DNA from: an uncultured Gammaproteobacteria bacterium
GTDB taxonomy: Bacteria; Pseudomonadota; Gammaproteobacteria; Francisellales; CACEW01
Assembly (NCBI GenBank): GCA_902563055.1
Contig: CACEWE010000010.1
Location: forward strand, 1 to 45,060
Length of the DNA stretch: 45,060 nucleotides
Direction of reading: 5' to 3'
Part shown: positions 1-8,215 of the stretch, piece after piece
Layout: each line of letters opens with the position of its first letter
Position numbering within the stretch: the first letter of the stretch is position 1
Translations under genes and position numbers: made by a program
The notes under the pieces: generated by a model
Told to the model about the DNA's origin: nothing
Database searches by the model: none
The model's input: the letters and a program-made list of their open reading frames with translations, nothing else

Positions 1-333
1 CCATGTGATACAGATTTCTTGGTAACCTACCAAAACGTTAATAAGATCAGAACACAAATTATAGTTGGCGCGACAAATAATCAACTTGAATCCGTTGATC
101 TTGCTGAAAATTTACTGCAAAACAATATTTTATTTTGTCCTGATTTTTTAGTGAACGCAGGTGGGTTAATCTGCGCTACCAAACTATATGAACGCGCAGA
201 TATAAAAGATATTGAAACTGAAGTAAGAAATATTTATCACTCGACAAAGAAAGTGCTTAGCTTAAGTAAAACTGAGAATATTACAACACTAGATGCGGCA
301 AATAGAATGATTAACAGAATGTTAAAAAAATAG
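1..333 (+). CDS. Leucine dehydrogenase-like protein, C-terminal part (cut by window edge)
   Basis: The reading frame is open from base 1 to the TAA at 331-333, so the gene begins upstream of the window and only the last ~110 residues are seen. The Glu/Leu/Phe/Val dehydrogenase family oxidatively deaminates amino acids with NAD(P). The visible part is the end of the dinucleotide-binding domain: 'VGATNNQL' followed by 'ILFCPDFLVNAGGLI' matches the conserved stretch of leucine/phenylalanine dehydrogenases, in which the NAGG segment lies near the cofactor. The helical tail 'TTLDAANRMINRML' also fits leucine dehydrogenases. The catalytic lysines lie outside the window, so the exact substrate (Leu, Val or Phe) cannot be read. 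An internal TTG at base 19 is not the real start. Confidence 0.82.
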   Translation, partial: PCDTDFLVTYQNVNKIRTQIIVGATNNQLESVDLAENLLQNNILFCPDFLVNAGGLICATKLYERADIKDIETEVRNIYHSTKKVLSLSKTENITTLDAANRMINRMLKK

Positions 334-416
334 TTATAAAGGAACACTTGAAAGCTGTGAATAATATAACAACCCTATAAACATAGGTAAATAATCTATT
401 TTTTTTAGAACCGCAT

Positions 417-464
417 CAATCAAGTGCTTCGATAAGCTTATTAGATAAACCAATACCTTATTAA
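417..464 (+). repeat. Direct repeat copy A, left of the ABC-F gene
   Basis: This ~45 bp element has the same orientation as the one at 2258-2309. The shared core reads CAATCAAGT[G/A]CTT[C/G]GATAAG, continues with CTTATTAGATAA[A/G]CCAAT, and ends with TATTAA. It holds the 10-base palindrome ATAAGCTTAT. This copy overlaps the stop codon of the ABC-F gene (461-463). No further copy was seen elsewhere in the window. Confidence 0.7.
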
Positions 465-2080
465 GGACAACAATAGCCACTTGGCAGACAAATACACCTA
501 TCCACCTTAAGTTGATCAATAAAATGTTGATCATGAGAGATAATCATCATCGCCCCTTGATATGACTGTAAAATCGCCTCTAGGGCCTCTATACTAGAGA
601 GGTCTAAATGATTACTTGGCTCGTCTAAAATAATCAATTGAGGTGCTTGTTTAGCAAGTAAGCACAATACCAAAGCAGCACGAATTTTTTCACCGCCACT
701 TAAATCGGCAATCTTTTTATGGGCCTTTTTATTTGGAAATAAAAACTGTGCTAAGGCACTATGGGCATCCTGTGTCGTAAAATCTTGGTTTTTTTCCAAC
801 ACCGCCTCTAATAGTGTTTTTTCTGGGTCCAATAAAGAGGCATTTTGATCTAGGTAGGTATAATGCGACACACCAAGTTTAAGTGATCCACTTAAAGCAT
901 GTAGCTGACCCATAATTAATTGCGCCAGAGTACTCTTACCACATCCATTAGGCCCCTGTATTGCAACGCGCTCAGGGCCGGCTATTCGCAGAGAAAAATG
1001 ATCTAATAATAATGATCCCCCAGGATAAGAAAAACATAGATCCTGTATATCTAATACTATTTTAGAAGCCGGAACCCTGGTTTGAGGCAAAGAAACCTTA
1101 ATAGTTTCTTGATGTATTCTTTGTTGAGCAATCTCCGCTAGCGCTGTTTGTGCTTGATCGAGCATTTTATCGGCCTGGCCTTTATTTCTTGCTTGGGTCT
1201 GTTCACTTTTGCCTTTCATTGAATTAGCCCAGAGTTTATCGATACTGCCTGATTTTCTTTGCTTCTTACCCTTACTAGAACGTTGTTCAAGTTTTTCACG
1301 ATTGCGTTGTTTGCTCAGCTGTGCTTTTTTCAATTGTTTTTGTGCGTGCTCATGGGCAAGTTCCACCCCTTGCTGATGCGCTTGTTTCTGAGCTTTATAA
1401 AGACTATAGTTGCCGCCATAATAATGCACGCCAATAGGGCTTAGTTCGATTAATGCATCTACTTGTTCGAGCAAAGCTCTATCATGAGAAACAAGAATCA
1501 CCCCCTGATGCGCCTTTTTCAATAGTTCTATAAAACACGCCCGCCCCTTCGCATCAAGGTGATTGGTCGGCTCATCTAATAACAACCAATGAGCCTGTGA
1601 AAGAAACGCTTTTACCAACAAGACCTTGGTTTGCTCGCCACCGCTTAAATCATTGAAGTCTTGATTAAAATCAACTCTATCAAAACCCAGTTTAGCAAAA
1701 TAGCCTAAAGCGTCTTGCTTAAAATTCCAGTTTTGATCAAGAAGACTAAAATCTTCAGGCATAGCATTACCTTGCTCAATGCGCGCTAATGCTGATAATT
1801 GCTCAAAAATACCCAAAACCCGAGCAACACTTTGCCCCTTTGACGCACGAGCTTGCTGGGCCATATAATATCGATTGGCACTGCTTATTACCATGCCAGA
1901 TTGCGGTGCAAGCATACCGGATATAATTTTAAGCAGGGTTGTTTTACCTAAACCATTATCACCAATAATACCATAGCATCCTTGGCTAAAACTATAACGG
2001 ATGTTTTGCAACTTCAGGTGCGTGTTTGGAATGTGATAGGAAAGGTTTTGTAGTTCAATAGGGGGAATAATTAACGGCAT
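461..2080 (-). CDS. ABC-F family ATPase (tandem ATP-binding cassettes, no membrane domain)
   Basis: ABC-F proteins are soluble twin-cassette ATPases. Known members bind the ribosomal E site and act in translation or antibiotic resistance; this one's role is not readable. In the 539-residue product, cassette 1 has Walker A GDNGLGKTT (40-48), signature LSGGEQ (145-150), Walker B with LLLDEPTNHLD, and an SHD switch. Cassette 2 has Walker A GPNGCGKST (376-384), signature LSGGEK and LLDEPSNHLD. Between them lies a very basic, Lys/Gln-rich linker (about 225-330). That makes the linker unusually long, suggesting an ABC-F that reaches far into the ribosome or binds RNA, but this is inference. The start is supported by GGAGA 7 bases upstream of ATG 2080. 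The gene stands alone between two direct-repeat copies, which hints at past gain or a way to lose it. Confidence 0.88.
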   Translation of the reverse strand: MPLIIPPIELQNLSYHIPNTHLKLQNIRYSFSQGCYGIIGDNGLGKTTLLKIISGMLAPQSGMVISSANRYYMAQQARASKGQSVARVLGIFEQLSALARIEQGNAMPEDFSLLDQNWNFKQDALGYFAKLGFDRVDFNQDFNDLSGGEQTKVLLVKAFLSQAHWLLLDEPTNHLDAKGRACFIELLKKAHQGVILVSHDRALLEQVDALIELSPIGVHYYGGNYSLYKAQKQAHQQGVELAHEHAQKQLKKAQLSKQRNREKLEQRSSKGKKQRKSGSIDKLWANSMKGKSEQTQARNKGQADKMLDQAQTALAEIAQQRIHQETIKVSLPQTRVPASKIVLDIQDLCFSYPGGSLLLDHFSLRIAGPERVAIQGPNGCGKSTLAQLIMGQLHALSGSLKLGVSHYTYLDQNASLLDPEKTLLEAVLEKNQDFTTQDAHSALAQFLFPNKKAHKKIADLSGGEKIRAALVLCLLAKQAPQLIILDEPSNHLDLSSIEALEAILQSYQGAMMIISHDQHFIDQLKVDRCICLPSGYCCP

Positions 2081-2257
2081 AAGGCTTCTCCAAGAGCGGT
2101 TTAAAAAAAGAATTTAAATCTGGGAAAAACGAAATATGCGCATTGGCCTATTGCTCCTATCTAATAAAGTGGCCCCATTCTATAAAATCCGCACTGTATT
2201 GTCAAGCTAATATTAATAATATATTAACATAAAATACTTTATTCTATAAAACAACAC

Positions 2258-2309
2258 CAATCAAGTACTTGGATAAGCTTATTAGATAAGCCAATGCGTA
2301 GCCTATTAA
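2258..2309 (+). repeat. Direct repeat copy B, right of the ABC-F gene
   Basis: Second copy of the element at 417-464, same orientation, differing at only a few positions in the core plus a short insertion before the final TATTAA. It lies in the 296-base gap between the start of the ABC-F gene and the end of ubiX. Recombination between the two copies would delete exactly the ABC-F gene. The rest of the gap is AT-rich and shows no gene. Confidence 0.7.
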
Positions 2310-2376
2310 ACTGCAAATATTGCACGTAACCTTTGGATCAAAAATGCATTTCTCACCAGGGAGCAACGTAAGCTTA

Positions 2377-2988
2377 CTATGAGCTCTTTTCCTTTAAACG
2401 AAGCTGTTGCCAACGCGGTAAGGTATCTAAGTGTAAGCCAAATTGATCCAAAACCCGAAGCAAGGTATAGTCTATCATCTCGTGTATGGATTTTGGCTGC
2501 GTATACAAAGATGGCATCGGCGGAAAAATACACGCACCCAACTGGGCAAGCTTTAATAAATGCTCTAGATGCCCGGCGTGCAAAGGCGTTTCACGCACCA
2601 TTAACACCAACTCTCTACCCCGCTCCTTTAAAGTAACATCAGCTGAACGGGTTAAGAGATTTTGACAAACGCCCGTAGCAATTTCCGCAACCGTACGCAC
2701 CGAACAAGGCACCACAATCATACCCATAGCGGTAAAAGAACCACTGGAGATAACCGCAGAAAAATCATCAATCGGGTAATGATAGTCCGCCAAAGCGACT
2801 AAATCTGCCTGCGATAAATCCGTTTCCAAAGCACGCGTCATTTGCGCTGCTTTAGAAACCACTAAATGTGTTTCAATGTTAAGCGCACGAAGTAGCGTTA
2901 ATAAACGCGCCGCATACCAAATACCTGAAGCCCCGGATATGCCTACGATCATTTTTTGTTTTTTTTGAACATTTTCATCTTTGGCCAT
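2377..2988 (-). CDS. ubiX: Flavin prenyltransferase UbiX
   Basis: UbiX joins a dimethylallyl group to FMN, giving the prenylated flavin used by UbiD-type decarboxylases in ubiquinone synthesis. The 203-residue product starts with a short polar extension and then the flavoprotein core 'MIVGISGASGIWYAARLL'. The expected family blocks follow: 'ETHLVVSKAA', 'AVISSGSFTAMGMIVVPCS', 'LLTRSADVTLKERGRELVLMVRETPLH', and 'IFPPMPSLYTQP' with a final 'LDQFGLHLD'. Length and order match E. coli UbiX. The start at 2988 has AGGAGA 8 bases upstream and lies inside the end of the upstream phosphopantetheinyl transferase gene (14-base overlap), so the two are co-transcribed and translationally coupled. No ubiD is present in the window. 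Identification is firm. Confidence 0.93.
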   Translation of the reverse strand: MAKDENVQKKQKMIVGISGASGIWYAARLLTLLRALNIETHLVVSKAAQMTRALETDLSQADLVALADYHYPIDDFSAVISSGSFTAMGMIVVPCSVRTVAEIATGVCQNLLTRSADVTLKERGRELVLMVRETPLHAGHLEHLLKLAQLGACIFPPMPSLYTQPKSIHEMIDYTLLRVLDQFGLHLDTLPRWQQLRLKEKSS

Positions 2989-3595
2989 CTAAATTATCTC
3001 CTGCAAGCGCAATAAAAATATTTTCATCCAGATCATACGGCTTTTGTACGCTAAAAGCCAGTTTTTGACTGTAGGTGTCAATGGTTTTTAAATCACGCGA
3101 TAAACCTTCCTGCGTTTTTTTTAGATACGCTTCCTTATGCGTCCAACAACGATAAAACCATTGCTGTTTCTCCTTAGCATCCTTTTGCTGCTGGTATTGC
3201 CGCCACTCAAATTCAGACATTATCATTCGCACAAGGCCCTCTTGATCACTATGACTGCTGGCAATCTCAATATCCACACCCAAGGGCTGCAGCGCACACG
3301 CTAAAGCAATATAGTCCTTGGAATAGGAAAGACTTAAATGATGCGCTCCGGTAGTAAAATCAAATTTACCACTTTGCCGATAGCCAAGCAGTGAAGAATC
3401 AATATTTTGATCTTGAAGCCAGGATCGAACATAACCATGGGCAATGACATAACGCTGTTTATGAAAATCAAAACGATACTTCAAGGCGCGTTCTTGCTCC
3501 ATGCCACTTAGACTTGCAAAATAATCTTCATATCCATCAAGATAATCCTGATACTTGAAAATTTTTAAAGCATACGCTTCACCATTATGCTGCAC
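2975..3595 (-). CDS. 4'-phosphopantetheinyl transferase, Sfp/AcpT type
   Basis: This enzyme moves the 4'-phosphopantetheine arm of CoA onto a serine of carrier domains. The 206-residue product has the family's two magnesium/CoA motifs: GVDIE (106-110, with D108 and E110) and 'FYRCWTHKEAYLKK' (147-160), containing the W-x2-KE-x3-K pattern (K154, E155, K159). An upstream block 'LSLSYSKDYIALACA' matches the segment before the first motif. The length (~200-230) suggests the Sfp type rather than the ~125-residue AcpS type, so it probably serves secondary-metabolism carriers. The only carrier domain seen here is in the synthetase at 23-28 kb. The start is GTG at 3595; the ATG further upstream is out of frame. 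It is the first gene of a pair with ubiX. Confidence 0.88.
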   Translation of the reverse strand: MQHNGEAYALKIFKYQDYLDGYEDYFASLSGMEQERALKYRFDFHKQRYVIAHGYVRSWLQDQNIDSSLLGYRQSGKFDFTTGAHHLSLSYSKDYIALACALQPLGVDIEIASSHSDQEGLVRMIMSEFEWRQYQQQKDAKEKQQWFYRCWTHKEAYLKKTQEGLSRDLKTIDTYSQKLAFSVQKPYDLDENIFIALAGDNLDGQR

Positions 3596-3727
3596 CGCTT
3601 CTGTGCCTCTACCATAAAAATCAATGGCTCAAGCATACCATTTTTTAATGCCAAAATCACTGCGCCGCCTTTACAAAAAAGTCAAAAAAGATAAAAATAA
3701 CAAGCAAATCACATTTGGTAACAATCT

Positions 3728-4540
3728 ATGAATCAGCACCTATCCATTGGCCCTCACACTATCAACCTTACACAACAAGGGCAAGGACCTGCCCTTATAT
3801 GGTGCCACGGTCTGCTGCAATCGATGCAAACAGAAGATGAACTGGGCATCACCCCCTTTGAGTCATTAAGTCGATCCTTTCAAGTAACGCGCTTTGATGC
3901 AGTAGGACACGGAAAATCAAGCCCATCAAGCTTTGTCGAAGATTATACCTGGCCGAATATCGCTCAAACCATCATTGATATTGCCGATAGCCTCAGCATA
4001 GAAAAAATGATACTTGGCGGCAATTCTATGGGTGCTGCCAGTGCTATTTGGGCCTACCACCTCTTTCCTAAGCGTATTGATGCATTAGTGCTTCAAGCAC
4101 CGCCGAGTGCTTTTGCCAACCGCAAACCGCTCCAAGCGTTTTTTCAAAAACAAGCCCAAATCATCCGCAAAAAAGGAATTGAAAAATGGCTAGATTCTAA
4201 GCCTATTAGCAAAACCCCAAGCATTTTAGAACCCGTATCGCGCATATTTGAAGCCATCAATCACCAACAATTGGAAAAAGACCCACAAGTACTTGCAGCC
4301 ATGTTTGAAGGGGCTGCCTGTAGTGATCTGCCCCCGATGCGTGCCCTAGAAACCATTAAAGTGCCTTGCTACTTAATGGCCTGGGACCAATACCCCGGAC
4401 ACCATATTACCACCTGCTCGCAATTATGTACCCTCATCCCTGAAACCCTTATGCATATTGCACAAAACTATCAACAAGCCCAAAGTGATGCACTTAGAAT
4501 GATAGAATTTTTACACCACCAAAAACATATCAAGCTTTAA
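3728..4540 (+). CDS. Alpha/beta-hydrolase fold protein
   Basis: The 270-residue product has the fold's landmarks: an oxyanion-hole HG in 'LIWCHGLLQ' (H27-G28), 'RFDAVGHGKSS', and the nucleophile elbow GGNSMG with S100. A lid-like helical region follows. Near the C-terminus, 'MAWDQYPGHHITTCSQL' sits where an acid residue and strand are expected. The usual catalytic histidine, placed after the last strand, is not obvious; HH in PGHH or the H in 'LMHIAQ' are candidates. Substrate is unknown. No signal peptide or membrane segment, so probably cytoplasmic. The ribosome binding site is weak. It is divergent from the phosphopantetheinyl transferase gene, with 132 bases between them, and is followed by a tRNA gene. 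It could be an esterase, thioesterase or hydrolase of a small ester or lactone. Confidence 0.75.
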   Translation: MNQHLSIGPHTINLTQQGQGPALIWCHGLLQSMQTEDELGITPFESLSRSFQVTRFDAVGHGKSSPSSFVEDYTWPNIAQTIIDIADSLSIEKMILGGNSMGAASAIWAYHLFPKRIDALVLQAPPSAFANRKPLQAFFQKQAQIIRKKGIEKWLDSKPISKTPSILEPVSRIFEAINHQQLEKDPQVLAAMFEGAACSDLPPMRALETIKVPCYLMAWDQYPGHHITTCSQLCTLIPETLMHIAQNYQQAQSDALRMIEFLHHQKHIKL

Positions 4541-4594
4541 AGACGCTTTTTTATTTACAGCCGGCAAACTATTTTATATAATGACTTCTCTTTC

Positions 4595-4671
<77 letters not shown>

Positions 4672-4691
4672 ACTTCCATTTTTTCCTTCCT

Positions 4692-5408
4692 TTAATACAT
4701 CCACACCGGAATATTAAAACCCATCCTTACACAAACAAGCCCCATCATACTGCTCAAAAGCATAATCCCAAATGGAATTTTAAAAGTTTCAAGATCCACT
4801 TGTACCCACAATTTCATACCATAGCCATAAAGCAGCCCCTGTAAGGATGCAAAAAATAATACTGCAGGCCAGAACATTGCCGGCAGAGCCGCCCCTATTG
4901 CCAGCATCAGCTTTAAATCGCCACATGCTATCATCTGTTTTTGTGACAAACAGTCTATTAAGCGCCATAATCCACATAACACTATAGCTAAAACCCCAAG
5001 CTGCCATAATGCACTGATCAATGCCTCATAGCCTTGTGATACACGAGAGAACCATAAACCATTGCACCCCAATAAAAAAACCAAGCTATCGGGTAATAAT
5101 AAATAGCGCCCGTCACAATAGGCCAAGGCTACAGATACTATACCAAGCGCCACAAGCGCTAGGGGTAAAAGCTTACTAAAAATAAATATCCACACCAACG
5201 CCATCGTCATAAACCAAGATAAAGCCCAGCGCTTTTGAGACATCATTTTGAAAAAAGCGGCCCTACTAAAAGATAAAACCATTAAAAAATAAAGCTGTCG
5301 CCACGCGGCTAAATGCCTTTTTAGTATATGCTCAGGCAGCCCATAAGCCCCTAAACAGCTCATGTGTGCCAGATATGCACAGTAGAGAAAAGCATAAAGA
5401 CTTTTCAT
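4692..5408 (-). CDS. pilD: Type IV prepilin peptidase-like protein, short form lacking the N-terminal methylase part
   Basis: Prepilin peptidases (family A24) are membrane aspartic proteases that cut the leader off type IV pilins and pseudopilins. The 238-residue product has several hydrophobic segments and both catalytic aspartates: D99 in 'AYCDGRYLLLPD', the usual D-x6-LPD block, and D164 in 'CGDLKLMLAIGA'. The closing 'KIPFG' block is present. Typical PilD is ~285 residues, with an N-terminal cytoplasmic domain carrying two CxxC zinc motifs used for N-methylation. Here that domain is missing: only ~95 residues precede the first Asp and no CxxC pair is seen. Cleavage but no methylation is predicted. 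The gene overlaps pilC by 4 bases as the last gene of the pilin operon. Confidence 0.85.
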   Translation of the reverse strand: MKSLYAFLYCAYLAHMSCLGAYGLPEHILKRHLAAWRQLYFLMVLSFSRAAFFKMMSQKRWALSWFMTMALVWIFIFSKLLPLALVALGIVSVALAYCDGRYLLLPDSLVFLLGCNGLWFSRVSQGYEALISALWQLGVLAIVLCGLWRLIDCLSQKQMIACGDLKLMLAIGAALPAMFWPAVLFFASLQGLLYGYGMKLWVQVDLETFKIPFGIMLLSSMMGLVCVRMGFNIPVWMY

Positions 5409-6433
5409 ATTGCCATGCCCATTTGCATAATGGGAGCATACAGCGCCAATATCATCACACTCACCACCCCACCCATCACCATAAGAAAAAATGGATGCAT
5501 CAAAGCCTGAAGTTTACTTAAGCGTTCATAAAAATAGGCTTGATAGGTTTTAGCATAATAATCCATATGCTCCGCCAATCGCCCCGTGGCCTCACTTAAC
5601 AGTAGCATCTTCATAAAAGGTGCTTCAAAGATATGCTCTTGACCACTAAAACTTGCAAGCAAACCTGCACCATAAGACAATTGCGCTATAATCTCCTCTA
5701 AAGCGCTCACAATCTGACGATGGCCAAACTGTGCCCTGGCATGTTCTAAGCCTTGCAAAAAGGGTAACTTGGCCTGCTGCGAAAGCGCAATACATTTGGC
5801 CGTCTCCACCTGGTAATATAAACGCAATAGCGATGCAATACCTGGCAAATGAAAAATCAATTGATCCCAATAAGGTTGATGCCAAGCATACCGCTTCATA
5901 CTAAAGCACAAAATACCAAGCAAACCTGCAAAACCTAATAACCAATAAAGCCCCTGATGATACACCACTATTAAAAACTGTGTTATTGCTGGTAAGTCCA
6001 GCTGGTTGGTCAATAACAACTGTGAAAAAACGGGCACCATTATACGCACCATCACCGCAAGCATTATCATGCTTAAAGCCAACATAAACAGAGGATATCG
6101 CAATGCGCTTTGAATTTTTTTTTCTAAAAATTGCTGTTGTTGTTGCTGTTGATCCAATGCTTTAAGTACTTGTAATAAATCACCAGTTTGCTCAGCCATC
6201 TTAATCATCTGACAATAACTTTGACTAAAAACCCCCTCCAACTGCGCACAAGCAGCACTTAAGGCCACCCCTGCCTGAAGCTGCAAAGCTAAGCTGGCTA
6301 AATACTGTTTTTCTTTTTTTGATTGATGCATATCATACAACAACATAATACACTCAAGCAGCGGTATATGCGCCTTGTAGAGCGCATATAAATGCATGGT
6401 AAAACGGGAAACAAAGTCGCGGCGCCTAAACAT
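5405..6433 (-). CDS. pilC: Type IV pilus inner-membrane platform protein PilC (GspF family)
   Basis: PilC/GspF is the inner-membrane platform through which the motor ATPase drives pilus growth. The 342-residue product has two repeats of the T2SSF fold. The first has 'IPLLECIMLLYD' and 'MAEQTGDL', then membrane segments around 'RYPLFMLALSMIMLAVMV'. The second has 'LPFLQGLEHA' and 'LSEATGRL' before the final membrane segment 'VMGGVVSVMILALYAPI'. The usual length is ~400, so the N-terminus is trimmed. A run of seven glutamines follows 'ALDQ' in the first cytoplasmic helix bundle. The gene starts 1 base after the pilB stop and overlaps pilD by 4 bases, which is typical of translational coupling. 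Confidence 0.9.
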   Translation of the reverse strand: MFRRRDFVSRFTMHLYALYKAHIPLLECIMLLYDMHQSKKEKQYLASLALQLQAGVALSAACAQLEGVFSQSYCQMIKMAEQTGDLLQVLKALDQQQQQQQFLEKKIQSALRYPLFMLALSMIMLAVMVRIMVPVFSQLLLTNQLDLPAITQFLIVVYHQGLYWLLGFAGLLGILCFSMKRYAWHQPYWDQLIFHLPGIASLLRLYYQVETAKCIALSQQAKLPFLQGLEHARAQFGHRQIVSALEEIIAQLSYGAGLLASFSGQEHIFEAPFMKMLLLSEATGRLAEHMDYYAKTYQAYFYERLSKLQALMHPFFLMVMGGVVSVMILALYAPIMQMGMAI

Positions 6434-6434
6434 A

Positions 6435-7703
6435 TTAACAGCCTATAACCCGGGTAATTTCGGCAAGAGAAGTCTCACCACGTAAAAGGGCATCCACCGC
6501 CGCATCCTCTAAACCAAATAAACCACGAGCACGAGCTTGCTGATAGATTTCAGAAGATAAACAACCCTGCTCTATCGCTGCAGCGATTGACTGATCTATC
6601 TTAAGACACTCAAAAATACCACGCTGACCTCGATAACCTAAATGGCATTGTGGGCAAGACTTTGCTTGAAAAACACCACTGTATGGAGAATCTTGAGTAT
6701 CAAAGCTGTAGCGAGAGTGAAAGTTTTGCACCACGGTGTTGATCGCCTCTGGCATCCCTTGTTTATGCCAGCTTTTGCAATACTCTATTTCTAACTGTTT
6801 GCTTTTACATGCCGGACACAGTCTTCTTACCAAACGCTGCGCCACAACAAGCTTTAGCGCATGGGCCAAATGGTAGGACTCCACCCCCATTTGACTTAAG
6901 CGATCTATGGTTTGTACTGCAGAGTTGGTGTGCAAAGTACATAAGACCAAATGCCCCGTCAAAGATGCCTCTATGGCAACTTGGGCGGTATGTCTATCTC
7001 GCAATTCACCAATCATCATAATATCAGGATCCTGACGCAAAAAGGCTTTAAGGGCTTGCTGAAAATCAAATCCTATGGCTTTGTGCACCGGAACTTGATT
7101 AATGCCATCAATGGCCATTTCAACCGGATCTTCAATACTGAGAATATTATATTTTTGGGTTTCTAAGGCCAAAAGCAAAGCGTATAAGGTCATGGTTTTA
7201 CCACTGCCTGTGGGCCCACAAATAATAATTAAACCTTGGGGCTTTTGTACCATCTCTTGCATTAGTTTTTGCTGAGGGAGGGTTAATCCAATTTTATCTA
7301 AAGCACATAAATGCTGTTTTTGATAGAGCAAACGACACACACATTTCTCACCATACAAAACCGGACAGGTACTAACGCGCACATCTATCGTATCGCTTTG
7401 ATATGGCCAAGATAAACGACCATCTTGAGGCAATCTTTTTTCAGTGATGTCTAATTGTGCTAGAATTTTAATTCTACCGATTACTGCATCAAATTCTTGC
7501 TTACTTAAAATCGCCCCCTGCATTAAAAAACCATCAATACGCAAACGGATAAGGCACTTGTTTTCATAAGGCTCAAAGTGGATATCACTGGCACCTTTAT
7601 CAATGGCATAAGCAAAAACTTCTGCAACAAATTGCTCTAGCTGATGCGCCATTTGTGCCCTGGATGCAAAACGCTCTTTAGGATAATGTAGTGGCTGCTC
7701 CAT
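6435..7703 (-). CDS. pilB: Type IV pilus assembly ATPase PilB (GspE family), short form
   Basis: This hexameric ATPase powers pilus extension. The 422-residue product has 'GASDIHFEPYE' of the N2 domain, Walker A GPTGSGKT (163-170), an acidic 'LSIEDPVE' box, Walker B 'DIMMIGELRD' (227-236), and a His-box 'TGHLVLCTLHTNSA'. The zinc-binding tetracysteine is at C296, C299, C350 and C353. Family PilB proteins are ~560 residues. The missing part is the N1 domain, which in other systems binds partner proteins or c-di-GMP; this one starts only ~35 residues before N2. The start overlaps the pilin stop (TAATG). No retraction ATPase PilT is in the window, so this could be a pilus or a pseudopilus (secretion or DNA-uptake) machine. 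Confidence 0.92.
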   Translation of the reverse strand: MEQPLHYPKERFASRAQMAHQLEQFVAEVFAYAIDKGASDIHFEPYENKCLIRLRIDGFLMQGAILSKQEFDAVIGRIKILAQLDITEKRLPQDGRLSWPYQSDTIDVRVSTCPVLYGEKCVCRLLYQKQHLCALDKIGLTLPQQKLMQEMVQKPQGLIIICGPTGSGKTMTLYALLLALETQKYNILSIEDPVEMAIDGINQVPVHKAIGFDFQQALKAFLRQDPDIMMIGELRDRHTAQVAIEASLTGHLVLCTLHTNSAVQTIDRLSQMGVESYHLAHALKLVVAQRLVRRLCPACKSKQLEIEYCKSWHKQGMPEAINTVVQNFHSRYSFDTQDSPYSGVFQAKSCPQCHLGYRGQRGIFECLKIDQSIAAAIEQGCLSSEIYQQARARGLFGLEDAAVDALLRGETSLAEITRVIGC

Positions 7704-8149
7704 TAGGATAAAGCACTACAATTGCGCGGAGCAAATTGCGCCATTTTACTGTCAGGGTCATATAAACATGACCAATGCATAGCCGAGATAGCGCTATCAT
7801 AGCTCCCCTGCCAAATAAGCCGCCCTAATTGATGCTTAAACACCACCGTAATGGCTACTTTATCTTGATCTAGCCCCAAAACATCAATACTTTCAACATT
7901 TTTAGCGTGCTTAAGCAAAGCCTCTGATTGTACATGCAAACTACTATTATTAAGCGTTGAGAGTGCCGGGCCATGGACCATCACATATTCTTGTACCGCA
8001 AGTTTTACCGGGCTGATCATCACTACCCCTTCGGTAACCTTGGTCTTATTTAAATACGTCTGCAAAGCCGGAATTCCAATGGCACTTAACAGGCCAATCA
8101 TAGCCAACACCACTAAGGTTTCTATTAAGGTAAATCCTGATTGTTTCAT
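7703..8149 (-). CDS. Type IV pilin-like protein (prepilin)
   Basis: This is the structural subunit of the pilus or pseudopilus. The start MKQSG-FTLIE at 8149 is preferred over the ATG at 8179. It gives the short leader ending in Gly, then F1 and E5 of the mature protein, and has GGAGG 4 bases upstream, whereas the upstream ATG has no spaced site. The hydrophobic N-terminal helix runs 'TLVVLAMIGLLSAIGIPAL' and contains the usual helix-breaking IGIP. The C-terminus has two cysteines ('HWSCLYD' and 'APRNCSAL'), consistent with the disulfide D-region of type IVa pilins. The mature protein is ~143 residues. It is the first gene of the pilin-pilB-pilC-prepilin peptidase operon, so it is probably the major subunit. 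Confidence 0.9.
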   Translation of the reverse strand: MKQSGFTLIETLVVLAMIGLLSAIGIPALQTYLNKTKVTEGVVMISPVKLAVQEYVMVHGPALSTLNNSSLHVQSEALLKHAKNVESIDVLGLDQDKVAITVVFKHQLGRLIWQGSYDSAISAMHWSCLYDPDSKMAQFAPRNCSALS

Positions 8150-8215
8150 AAACCCTCCCACAAGTTGATCAAAATTCATCCTAACATTTTGATCAAAATA
8201 TAGTCAAGGTTTTTT

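Noticed and set aside
6130..6160. Run of seven glutamine codons in pilC as a possible phase-variable repeat
   Set aside because: The codons are mixed CAA/CAG-type and a change of unit number would not shift the frame, so it is only a low-complexity stretch.
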